Part shown: piece by piece, positions 7,408-15,233 of the stretch
How positions within the stretch are numbered: position 1 is the first letter of the stretch
How the letters are laid out: every line of letters begins with the position of its first letter
DNA from: CAYGDP01 sp964348665
GTDB taxonomy: Bacteria; Verrucomicrobiota; Verrucomicrobiia; Palsa-1439; CAYGDP01
Direction of reading: 5' to 3'
Assembly: GCA_964348665.1 (NCBI GenBank)
Contig: CAYGDP010000008.1
Span: 118,872-182,871, forward strand
DNA length: 64,000 nt
The notes under the pieces: model-generated
Told to the model about the DNA's origin: nothing
The model's database searches: none
The model's input: the letters and a program-made list of their open reading frames with translations, nothing else
Position numbers and translations under genes: made by a program

Positions 7408-8564
7408 TTTCCCATTCCGACTCCTTGCGCGGCCTGAAACAACTTTCCTTCGCTTTTCATCGCGGGAGCAATGACCAGCTCGGCGAGCTGTAACTGTCGT
7501 ACATCTTTGGCGCCGACGTTGCCCATGCAGTTGGCCAGCGCGCCGACGAGGTTCTGCGTGCCGTCGTCCACCGTGGCGGGTCCAAAGAGGATTTGCTTGA
7601 GCGTTCCCGTGACGCCGACTTGGATGCGCGTGCCGCGGGGAAGGTTTGCGTGGGGTGTGGCCATGCCCCAATGATAACCGCCGCCGGGGGCTTCCTTGGA
7701 TTTTGCGAACGCGCTGCCGATCATGACCGCGTCCGCGCCGCACGCAAACGCTTTGCAGAGGTCCGCTCCGGTGCGCATCCCGCCGTCGGTGATGATGCTG
7801 ACGTAGCGGCCGCTTTTCTTGAAATAAAAATCGCGAGCCGCGGCACAGTCGCATGTCGAGGTCGCCTGCGGAACGCCGAGACCGATGACGCCGCGGGTGG
7901 TGCAGGCCGCGCCCGGACCGACGCCGATGAGAAGGGCGTCCGGACCGCATTCCATCAATTCGAGCGCGGTGTTGTAGGTGACACAGTTGCCGATGATGAC
8001 GGGTATTTTCATTGAGCGGCAGAACTTGGAGAGGTCGAGCATTTTGTATTGCGTGCTGATATGCCGCGCGGTGGCGACGGTGGATTGCACGACGAACACG
8101 TCGGCACCTGCTTCTTGCGCGACTGGGCCGAATCGCTCGGCACGTTGCGGGATGGCGCTGACCGCCGCGACGCCCCCGGCTTTTTTGATTTGCTGAATGC
8201 GCGTGGCGATGAGATATTCCTTGATCGGCTGCGTGTAAATCTGCTGGAGCAGCGCGGTGGATTTATCCTTCGGCGACTTGACGATTTTTCGGAGGACGTC
8301 CTCGGGGTTTTTGTAGCGGGTTTGGACTCCTTCGAGATTCAGCACGGCAAGTCCGCCGAGTTTCCCCATCTCGACGGCGAATTTCACGTCCACGACGCCA
8401 TCCATCGCGCTGGCGAGGATCGGCACACTAAACTTGTGCTTGCCGATCTGCCACGAGGTATCCACCTCGGCCGGGTTCATCGTCACTTCGCCCGGAACAA
8501 TCGCGATCTCGTCAAATCCATAACAGACACGGGCCTTACGCCCGCGACCAATCCACATTCCCAT
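7404..8564 (-). CDS. guaB: GuaB3-family IMP dehydrogenase
   Basis: This 386-residue TIM-barrel protein belongs to the IMP dehydrogenase/GMP reductase family. The loop GVGPGAACTTRGVIGLGVPQ has the catalytic cysteine and Thr-Thr-Arg, and SIITDGGMRTGADLCKAFACGAD is the phosphate-binding region. It lacks the paired CBS domains of classical GuaB (about 490 residues), matching the shorter GuaB3 group known from actinobacteria and cyanobacteria. It should oxidise IMP to XMP, feeding guaA two genes downstream. An AAAGGAG site precedes the ATG. The cluster gives strong support for the role. Confidence 0.9.
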   Translation of the reverse strand: MGMWIGRGRKARVCYGFDEIAIVPGEVTMNPAEVDTSWQIGKHKFSVPILASAMDGVVDVKFAVEMGKLGGLAVLNLEGVQTRYKNPEDVLRKIVKSPKDKSTALLQQIYTQPIKEYLIATRIQQIKKAGGVAAVSAIPQRAERFGPVAQEAGADVFVVQSTVATARHISTQYKMLDLSKFCRSMKIPVIIGNCVTYNTALELMECGPDALLIGVGPGAACTTRGVIGLGVPQATSTCDCAAARDFYFKKSGRYVSIITDGGMRTGADLCKAFACGADAVMIGSAFAKSKEAPGGGYHWGMATPHANLPRGTRIQVGVTGTLKQILFGPATVDDGTQNLVGALANCMGNVGAKDVRQLQLAELVIAPAMKSEGKLFQAAQGVGMGK

Positions 8565-8585
8565 ACAGAACTCCTTTCGGTTTGT

Positions 8586-8807
8586 TTAAGGTTTCAGTTG
8601 ATTCAAATGTCCACACTGCAAACAACGCACGGGCGCGCCATCGCCACGGTCCACGCACACGTGACCGCACCGGGCGCAATAAAACGCGCGTAAATCCAGC
8701 CGCAGCACGCGCGATTGGAACTTGGGGTACAGCCATAGCGCAAGAGTCAGCGCGCCAAACAACGCCACGTATCCCATGAAAATCCAGGAAGCGGGGACCA
8801 CAATCAC
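8586..8807 (-). CDS. Small membrane protein with C-terminal zinc ribbon
   Basis: This is a 73-residue protein (if started at GTG 8807): one membrane segment (VPASWIFMGYVALFGALTLALWLY) followed by a soluble tail with two CxxC pairs, FYCARCGHV and VRCLQCGHL, that would bind zinc. The GTG start overlaps the TGA of the TonB-like gene (GTGA), which is typical coupling; a longer frame to 8864 would overlap that gene by 61 bases. It precedes guaB3 by 21 bases. The role is unknown; the zinc ribbon may face the cytoplasm. Confidence 0.7.
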   Translation of the reverse strand: MIVVPASWIFMGYVALFGALTLALWLYPKFQSRVLRLDLRAFYCARCGHVCVDRGDGAPVRCLQCGHLNQLKP

Positions 8808-9598
8808 GGTTTCGCCTCCGGTTTTGCAGAGGCGCTTGCCCAGGATATCGTAACTGTCAGCCAATCCAATCCTTCTTCTTCTCCCACCGATCGCAACGGC
8901 CGGCTCGTCTCAAATCGCCAACTCTGTACATCCCGCATGGCGAGCTGGTCGGTCGCTTCATTACCACAGGTTTTATCCAACAACACCGTTACAACTGCTC
9001 CCGCGCCATTTACGCCCAGCCGCAACAGGGTCGGATCGCGCGGCGCGGCATAATCCAACAGGGGTAGAACAGGCTGCCCAATCAGCTTCCGTTCAGCTTC
9101 GTGGGCCATCAATCGGAATGTGGTGCGCGTGGGAGTCGACGCCACCGGGGACAACGGCTCTTCCTGGGAACGCGGAGGTAACCGGTCCGCTGCAGATACC
9201 AGGCGTTCGTGCGATTTCAATTCTCTCACCAGCGGCCCACTCCGGTCGGCGAGCAAATTTGGCAGGGTCTCCGCGCGCTCCCGCCAAGCTGGTGGCGGCA
9301 TTGGCGACGTTGCGGACTGCGCCAGAGCGCCGCTCGAAAAGCCGCGGGGGCTCGGCATCACAATCAAGCTCGGATCCTGCAGCGCATCCACATCCGTTTC
9401 TGTCCGCAGAGGCAACAACCGGAGCGAGGCTGCCAGCGGTTGGGCAGTTGCGCGCGGCTCTGTCGCCGCGCGAAAGAGCGCCAGTGCAACGAGATGCACT
9501 CCGATCGCCACGCCGACCGCCTGCCAGAAGACGCGCCGATCCGCTGTCGCGCCCGACACAATTGCCGCCGAGAAGGGGGAGGATGGAATGGAGTTCAT
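8804..9598 (-). CDS. TonB-like periplasmic protein
   Basis: This 264-residue protein has one N-terminal membrane anchor (VFWQAVGVAIGVHLVALALF), a long Pro/Arg/Ser-rich middle and a C-terminal domain with LGVNGAGAVVTVLLDKTCGNEATDQLAMRDVQSWRFE, resembling the 'G.v..v.v..SsG...lD..a...v..wrF' pattern of TonB C-terminal domains. It follows ExbB- and ExbD-like genes with four-base overlaps, so it probably transmits proton-motive force to an outer-membrane receptor. No TonB-dependent receptor is in the window. Assignment is by pattern and neighbours. Confidence 0.75.
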   Translation of the reverse strand: MNSIPSSPFSAAIVSGATADRRVFWQAVGVAIGVHLVALALFRAATEPRATAQPLAASLRLLPLRTETDVDALQDPSLIVMPSPRGFSSGALAQSATSPMPPPAWRERAETLPNLLADRSGPLVRELKSHERLVSAADRLPPRSQEEPLSPVASTPTRTTFRLMAHEAERKLIGQPVLPLLDYAAPRDPTLLRLGVNGAGAVVTVLLDKTCGNEATDQLAMRDVQSWRFETSRPLRSVGEEEGLDWLTVTISWASASAKPEAKP

Positions 9599-10020
9599 GG
9601 TTTTTCCGGGGCGGCAAATCGCGCGGCTAGATTCACTTTCTCCAACCCGGCGCTAGCCGCTGCATCGGACAATTGCATCAGGAAATCATAGGACACCGTT
9701 TTGTCGGCCTTGACCGTCAACGATTTTCTGCCCAATTGTTTGACGGCAGCGGCGAGGTCATCGCGAAGTTTTGGCAGTTGCTCGCGCGTGTAGAATTGGT
9801 CGCGAAAAAAAATGGAGCGATCGCGCGCGACGGTAATCACGAGGGAGGGCTCAGCGCCGATCATGGCGGCGTGCGACGTGGGAAGCTCGATGCTGGTTCC
9901 GGGAGTAATCATGACGGCGCTGGACAAGAGAAAGAAAAAAAGGAGCAAGGCAAACAAATTCAGCACCGGCGCGAGGTCGAACGGCCCTTTAGCCAGTTGG
10001 CAGTGGCGGCGCAGTTTCAA
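9595..10020 (-). CDS. ExbD/TolR-family biopolymer transport protein
   Basis: This 141-residue protein has one N-terminal membrane helix (LNLFALLLFFFLLSSAVMI) and a periplasmic domain (PLVITVARDRSIFFRD..., PLTVKADKTVSYDFLMQLSDAAASAGLEKVNLA) with the ExbD/TolR pattern. In ExbD a membrane aspartate carries protons. Here the FDLAPVLNLFALLLFFFL segment places Asp just before the helix. It overlaps the ExbB-like gene upstream and the TonB-like gene downstream by four bases each. Confidence 0.9.
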   Translation of the reverse strand: MKLRRHCQLAKGPFDLAPVLNLFALLLFFFLLSSAVMITPGTSIELPTSHAAMIGAEPSLVITVARDRSIFFRDQFYTREQLPKLRDDLAAAVKQLGRKSLTVKADKTVSYDFLMQLSDAAASAGLEKVNLAARFAAPEKP

Positions 10021-10634
10021 GGCGTCCTCCCGCGATCCTCGCTCAAAAATTCCAGGAACACCGCCGCCGTCCGCTCCATTTCGAGGACAAATCCGTCCAC
10101 CCGCCGAACCAGATAATTGTAAAAGACGTACGACACGATTCCGACGGCGATGCCGCCGGCCGTTGTGTAGAGCGCCATCTCGACGGCGCCGGATATTTCG
10201 GTGACCAACAGATTTCCGCTGGCTTTGACTTTCGCAAAGGCGTCCATCATTCCTAGCGTCGTGCCGAGGATACCGAGCAACGGGCTAATTTGCGCAATGG
10301 TCGCCAATCCCGCGAGATGTTTTTCCAGCCTCGGAACTTCCATCAAACCAGAATCCTCCATGGATTGCCGTACCTCATCGCGGCTGCGATCGCGCTTGAG
10401 CACAGCGGCCTTGACGATGCACGCCACCGGGCCGGGGGTGGAATCGCAAATGGAAAGCGCCTCGGTCACATTGCCGCGCGAGAGGGCGTTGCGAAGGCCG
10501 CGGAGAAAATCGTCGGTATTGATGGTGGCGCGCTGGAAATGATAGAGCCGTTCCAGAAAAATCGTGAGCGCAGCAACGCTCAAGAGCATCAGCAGCCACA
10601 TCAAAGGGCCGCCACGTTGTAATAGTTCAAACAT
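10017..10634 (-). CDS. ExbB/TolQ/MotA-family proton channel protein
   Basis: This 205-residue inner-membrane protein has three hydrophobic helices and the family's loop ISPLLGILGTTLGMMDAFAKV, with ALYTTAGGIAVGIVSYVFYNYL near the C-terminus. It would form the proton channel with the ExbD-like protein downstream. The start is set at ATG 10634 (MFELLQRGGPLMW), preceded by GGACGAGG; the longer frame to 10766 has no family similarity. It is the first gene of the ExbB-ExbD-TonB-zinc ribbon-guaB3-STN-guaA run. Confidence 0.92.
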   Translation of the reverse strand: MFELLQRGGPLMWLLMLLSVAALTIFLERLYHFQRATINTDDFLRGLRNALSRGNVTEALSICDSTPGPVACIVKAAVLKRDRSRDEVRQSMEDSGLMEVPRLEKHLAGLATIAQISPLLGILGTTLGMMDAFAKVKASGNLLVTEISGAVEMALYTTAGGIAVGIVSYVFYNYLVRRVDGFVLEMERTAAVFLEFLSEDRGRTP

Positions 10635-10802
10635 CTTCGTGCCTCGTCCTGATGCCCGCAGGATTTTATAGACTGGAGGAAGCAACGACAAGAAAAATCT
10701 TGCAGCAACCACCCCCCAATGATGTGTTCGAGTCAATGAGGACCGACTCAATCCCCGTTTTGGCATCTTGCAAACACGCTTGGTCTGGTCGAAGATGACC
10801 GC

Positions 10803-11801
10803 GTGACCGATTTGCCCGCCAAATCCGCTAGGTCGCGCTGGCTAGAGCAGACGATACTGGCGCTTGCCATTGCGGTGCCGGTCGCATTCACGATCCATGC
10901 CGTCGCCATTGACGACTTATTTTTCGCGCTGGCCGGCGGACGATGGATCCTGGAGAATGGACAACTCCCGCTTACCGACCCGTTTAGTTGGACGCGCGAC
11001 GGATCGCCGTGGGTCAATTACACATGGCTCTTCAATGTCGCCGCCTATGCGCTCCATCAAATCGTCGGTCTCAATGGATTGATCCTCTGTTTCGCGGCGT
11101 TGACGGGATTGATTTTTTGGTTGATGACGCGGTTTTGTCGTCAACTCGGCATCGGCGTTTCTGCCACGGCGTTGCTGGTGTTGATCGCCGCGCTGTTGGG
11201 GCGAGGACGCCTGGCGTATTTTCGGCCGGAGTACGTGACAATGCTCTGCGGCGTGCTGACGATGTTTCTCCTGGAACGATCGCGGGATAAAAACTCGTTA
11301 CTCTGGTTGTTCCCGCCGATGCTTTGGGTTTGGTCGAACGCGCATGGCGGATTTCCGATGGGATTGGTTTTGCTGGCCCTCTACGCTATCGGCGCGTTGG
11401 TGGAAAAAAGTTTCGAGCGCCTCAAAACCATCAGCCTGGTGTTGTTGGCGTCGCTCGTCGCGTGCGTGGCCAATCCCTACGGGACAAAACTGATCGAGAA
11501 CGTCCTCTGGCACATGCGACCAGGCGCGTCGCGGGCGCTGATTGTCGAATGGCAACCGACGATTGGGACAGAATTTGCGGTGAACTCGTTGACTGTTGGG
11601 ATTTTTCTGACGACGGTTGCGGTTGGCGCCATCGGTTTCCTGTTGAATCGAAAACGGACAAATTGGTCACGGTTGCTTGCATTTTTCGCGCTGGCAGCAT
11701 TGGCGTGGCAAGGGCGGAGGTTCGTGTCGCTTTTTGGATTGCTGGCGCTGCCGCTGGCGGCGATCGAATGGCTGCAGTGGTGGGGATATCGGCGGCGGTG
11801 A
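10803..11801 (+). CDS. Membrane half of an interrupted GT-C-like/TPR protein
   Basis: This 332-codon part has many hydrophobic helices. The first loop (DDLFFALAGGRWILENGQLPLTDPFSW...WVNYTWLF) resembles the long acidic loop of GT-C glycosyltransferase-like membrane proteins. It ends in a TGA at 11799, but the same frame continues through 11814 to 12923, and the downstream tandem paralog (12920-15160) is one uninterrupted protein of the same layout. In an ungapped local alignment the TGA falls where the paralog has Cys (WWRDRNGCSF against WWGYRRR*SP). A single nonsense change is the simplest explanation. The start is a GTG. Substrate unknown. Confidence 0.7.
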   Translation: MTDLPAKSARSRWLEQTILALAIAVPVAFTIHAVAIDDLFFALAGGRWILENGQLPLTDPFSWTRDGSPWVNYTWLFNVAAYALHQIVGLNGLILCFAALTGLIFWLMTRFCRQLGIGVSATALLVLIAALLGRGRLAYFRPEYVTMLCGVLTMFLLERSRDKNSLLWLFPPMLWVWSNAHGGFPMGLVLLALYAIGALVEKSFERLKTISLVLLASLVACVANPYGTKLIENVLWHMRPGASRALIVEWQPTIGTEFAVNSLTVGIFLTTVAVGAIGFLLNRKRTNWSRLLAFFALAALAWQGRRFVSLFGLLALPLAAIEWLQWWGYRRR

Positions 11802-11813
11802 TCTCCCACCGTC

Positions 11814-12923
11814 GTGATTGCCGCCGCGATGACCGGGGCGGTTACGCTTCTGTTGACAGCAAGCCCGCGATTGGGAATCGACCCGCTCTTAAATCCGGTC
11901 GCGGCCGTGGAGTTTATGAAGGCGGAATCCAAGCGGGGTCTGCGAATGATGAACGACATGAATTTCGCCGTGTACCAAATGTGGACGTGGCGGAACCAGA
12001 AAACGTTTATTGATTTGCGAAACGTCCTCTTTGGGGACGAATTTTTCCGCGAATACGTTGGCGCGTTTGCCAGCAGACCCGGGTGGGAGAAATTGGATCA
12101 ACGCTGGAATATTGACGCCGTGATGATCAGTTCGTTCGCGCCGGGCAACTCGGCTCTGATTGGCACGCTTAACGCCGATCCGCGATGGAAACGCGTCTAT
12201 TTCGACGAAGTCGCGGTTGTCTTCGTTCGCGCGCCGTCAGATTCGGAACTGAACGCCGGCGGAGTGCGCGATCCGAATGACCGAAACGAAGTAAAGGCTT
12301 GGCGAGAGCGGAAGATCGCGCAACAATCGCGCGCCGACGGAGTCCGATTCCGCTTGCAATGGGCGACTGCCCTTTTCCAAATTGGCGCGAAAGAGAGCGG
12401 CCGCGCGGAATTGGAAGATCTTCTGGCGACCGGCGAGCGTCCGCATGACGCGCTGCGATTGCTGGCGGTGCTCGCGTTGGAATCCAACGATGGGATTCGA
12501 GCGGAAAAACTGCTGGGGGAAATACTGCAGCGATGGCCGGACAATTCCAATGCGCATCTTCTTGTGGCGACTGCCCTGGCGCGGTCCGGCAAACGTGGCG
12601 CAGCTCTGGACGAAGTGGCGAGGGCGATTGCACTGGCGCCGAATAATGTTGCCGCATTATTGTTGGAGGCGGACTTGGCGGAGCAAACCAATGATCTTCC
12701 CCGTGCCGAGCGCGCGTTGCGTCGCGCGACGAAGCTCTATGCCCTGCCGAATCCCGACCCTCTTCTCCGACTCGCAGCGGTTTTGGAGAAGCAGGGGAAA
12801 CCGGCGGACGCATTGGAACACTATCGTCGCGCGGCGAATTTATTGGAAGTTTCCGACGCCAGACATCACGATGTCGTGAGTCATATTCGAGTCCTGGAGA
12901 GTAGTTCTAAACTGAAACAATGA
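11814..12923 (+). CDS. TPR half of the interrupted GT-C-like/TPR protein
   Basis: This 369-codon continuation is in the same frame as the 10803 gene, separated by a TGA and four codons. It could begin at the GTG at 11814, 13 bases past the stop, by re-initiation. It opens with a last membrane helix, then a GLGIDPLLNP-like motif shared with the paralog, a domain ending in FDEVAVVFVRAPS, and tetratricopeptide repeats (about residues 180-355, e.g. NSNAHLLVATALARSGKRGAALDEVARAIA...). Its stop overlaps the paralog ATG by four bases. It may be functional as a split protein or be half of a pseudogene. Confidence 0.65.
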   Translation: MIAAAMTGAVTLLLTASPRLGIDPLLNPVAAVEFMKAESKRGLRMMNDMNFAVYQMWTWRNQKTFIDLRNVLFGDEFFREYVGAFASRPGWEKLDQRWNIDAVMISSFAPGNSALIGTLNADPRWKRVYFDEVAVVFVRAPSDSELNAGGVRDPNDRNEVKAWRERKIAQQSRADGVRFRLQWATALFQIGAKESGRAELEDLLATGERPHDALRLLAVLALESNDGIRAEKLLGEILQRWPDNSNAHLLVATALARSGKRGAALDEVARAIALAPNNVAALLLEADLAEQTNDLPRAERALRRATKLYALPNPDPLLRLAAVLEKQGKPADALEHYRRAANLLEVSDARHHDVVSHIRVLESSSKLKQ

Positions 12924-15160
12924 ATCCCGATTCAAACCATGCTATCTGGACGCGGACGGCGCAAGCGGCAGTGATTGCCGTTGCGGTCGCCTTTGCAGTC
13001 CACCCGATTTGGGTGGACGACCTGTGGATGTCGCTTGCGCACGGGCGCTGGATCGCCGAACACGGTCGCATCCCCGTCATGGACCCGTTTTCCTGGACGA
13101 CGGTGAACCAGCGGTGGGTGGATTTTGAGTGGATGTTTCAATTGCTCGTTTACTCCGTTTACCGGGTGGTTGGATTGAACGGACTGATTATTTTCTTTGG
13201 GTTGATCGCGGCAGCGACAACCGTCCTTCTTGGCGCGGTTTGCCGGAGGATCTTACCGCCGGGCTTGGTTTGGCCAACCACATTGGCGGCGATCGTTGTG
13301 ATGAGCGGACGATGGCTTTCGTATCGGGCTGATTTTGTGTCGCTCGCTCTGACGGCTATGGTATGGTTGATATTGGAACAAGCGCGAGGGGGAAAACCGA
13401 ACCGGCTTTGGTTGCTCCCCGTCTTGATGTGGATTTGGGCGCAAACCCACGGCGCGTTTATGGTGGAGCTGTTTTTGATCGGCGCCTATGTGGCCGGGAG
13501 TGTACTGCAACCACGCTTTGGAAAACGTACAGCGCTGTCTGTTTTGGCCAGGAACGCGGAGGAATGGAAACGGGTGGGATGGGTTGTTACATTCGTCGTC
13601 GGCTCGATTTTCCTAAATCCATTTGGTTGGAATTTGCCGCTTCATATTCTCGAAGTGATGAGACCAAACATTTCGGGAGCGTTCATCCTGGAATGGCAAC
13701 CCATTACCGCCTTGTCGTGGAGCGCCGACTGGACGTTGTCACGATTCTTCTATGTGGCCGGATTCGCGGGAGGCGTTGTGGGGTTTGTATTGCGCCGACG
13801 AACCCTCGATTGGACGCTTTTTTTGGTATGGCTGGGGTTTGTGATGTTATCGTGGCGGTCGCTGCGATTTGACGCGTATTTCGCGCTGGTCGGGATTCCC
13901 ATCGCGGTCGCGCAGATTGCGGCTTGGTGGCGAGATCGCAATGGCTGTTCGTTCGACAAACCGGTCATCGCGTTTTCCGCCGTGACTGTTTCCATTGCGT
14001 TGATGGTCTCCTTAGTCCTGGGTGGACGCTGGTGGATTCACCACTCTCATTTACCCGTCGGACTTGGCATTGATCCGTTAATCAATCCCGCGGCAGCAGT
14101 CGGCCATCTTCAAAAACAGCCCCGTACCCAGCGCCTCTTTAACGACGGTAATCTTGGCAATTATTTAATGTGGACGATGCCCGAGCGAACGATTTTCTTT
14201 GACCCCCGAAATTTCTTGTACGGCGACTGGCGAATGCTGGAATACATCACTGCGCTGGAGGATCGGGACGCATGGGAACGGGCCCAGCAACGGCGAAATT
14301 TTGACGCCGTAATTTTGCAAAACTGGAATCCGAAGAATGGAAGCTTGATTCGTGCGCTGGCTCGCGACTCACGCTGGACTTTACTCTATTTCGACTTGGC
14401 GGCTTGCGTTTTTGTTCGCCGCGAAGAAGCGCAAGGATGGACACGAGGGGGACTAACCGACTTCAATGACGAAACCAAGGTCGCCCAGTTTCGCGCGCGG
14501 CTTTCCGAAAATTTTTTGCCGCAATCCTTACGGCGTCATTTCCTTCCCGCTCAACGACTGAAGCGTGAGAAAGAATTGCGGTTGATGTTCGCCCGCGCTC
14601 TGTATCATGCGGCGGCGGATGAAGCCGCCGAGCGGGAATTTCAATCCTTGTTGCGCGAGGACCCCAATCTCGGCGACGCGGTAATCGGCCTGGCGCTCAT
14701 CGCTGCCGACCGTCGCGACTGGGCGAACGCTTTGGAACGGACGGAAACCGGATTGCGTCTTGATCCATCCAATACGAATGCACATCTGCTTCGTGCGTAC
14801 ATCCATTCTCAACAAGGCCAGCCGCGTAAGGCTTTGGCGGGTTTGGAAAACGTCACTCGCCTTGACCCATCCCACACGCAAGCATGGCTGGATCAATCCG
14901 CTCTTTGGGAACAACTCAACGACCTGCCGCGGGCAACCGAAGCGACCCGACGGGCGATTGATTCCCAGTCGCCGCCCAATCCCCTGCAGTATACTCGCTT
15001 GGCCGCTTTGCTCGACCGGCAAGGCAAACTCGACGAGGCAATCACCGCCGCCAAACGCGCACTGGCATTGTGGCCGAACAATCCTGGATTGCCAGCCAGC
15101 GATTCGCACAAGATCCGCCAGTACATCGAGTCCCTCGAACGCCGCCTGAGGGACAAATAG
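12920..15160 (+). CDS. GT-C-like membrane protein with C-terminal TPR domain
   Basis: This 746-residue protein is the intact paralog of the interrupted gene upstream. Residues 1-380 form about ten membrane helices, with the loop WVDDLWMSLAHGRWIAEHGRIPVMDPFSW...WVDFEWMF that looks like an acidic catalytic loop of GT-C-fold glycosyltransferases. Residues ~400-520 are a soluble domain, and ~560-740 carry tetratricopeptide repeats. Such proteins are widespread and uncharacterised in environmental bacteria. A role in transferring sugars from lipid carriers to proteins or glycans is an inference from fold only. It is coupled to the upstream gene by an ATGA overlap. Confidence 0.75.
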   Translation: MNPDSNHAIWTRTAQAAVIAVAVAFAVHPIWVDDLWMSLAHGRWIAEHGRIPVMDPFSWTTVNQRWVDFEWMFQLLVYSVYRVVGLNGLIIFFGLIAAATTVLLGAVCRRILPPGLVWPTTLAAIVVMSGRWLSYRADFVSLALTAMVWLILEQARGGKPNRLWLLPVLMWIWAQTHGAFMVELFLIGAYVAGSVLQPRFGKRTALSVLARNAEEWKRVGWVVTFVVGSIFLNPFGWNLPLHILEVMRPNISGAFILEWQPITALSWSADWTLSRFFYVAGFAGGVVGFVLRRRTLDWTLFLVWLGFVMLSWRSLRFDAYFALVGIPIAVAQIAAWWRDRNGCSFDKPVIAFSAVTVSIALMVSLVLGGRWWIHHSHLPVGLGIDPLINPAAAVGHLQKQPRTQRLFNDGNLGNYLMWTMPERTIFFDPRNFLYGDWRMLEYITALEDRDAWERAQQRRNFDAVILQNWNPKNGSLIRALARDSRWTLLYFDLAACVFVRREEAQGWTRGGLTDFNDETKVAQFRARLSENFLPQSLRRHFLPAQRLKREKELRLMFARALYHAAADEAAEREFQSLLREDPNLGDAVIGLALIAADRRDWANALERTETGLRLDPSNTNAHLLRAYIHSQQGQPRKALAGLENVTRLDPSHTQAWLDQSALWEQLNDLPRATEATRRAIDSQSPPNPLQYTRLAALLDRQGKLDEAITAAKRALALWPNNPGLPASDSHKIRQYIESLERRLRDK

Positions 15161-15233
15161 GAATCAAACATCGCAACGATCCAATCCGCAAGAAACGTAG
15201 CACCGCGTTCGTTCGCCGATCGAGCCCGCTTGG

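Noticed and set aside
6910..7950. 346-codon version of the STN-like gene starting inside guaB3
   Set aside because: The extra N-terminal half is an Arg/His/Pro-rich shadow of guaB3 codons; the gene more plausibly starts at 7407 or later.
11799..11841. Possible selenocysteine UGA with a stem-loop after it
   Set aside because: The protein is a membrane glycosyltransferase-like family with no redox role, the loop does not match known bacterial SECIS features, and GC-rich stems are frequent here. A simple nonsense change is more likely.
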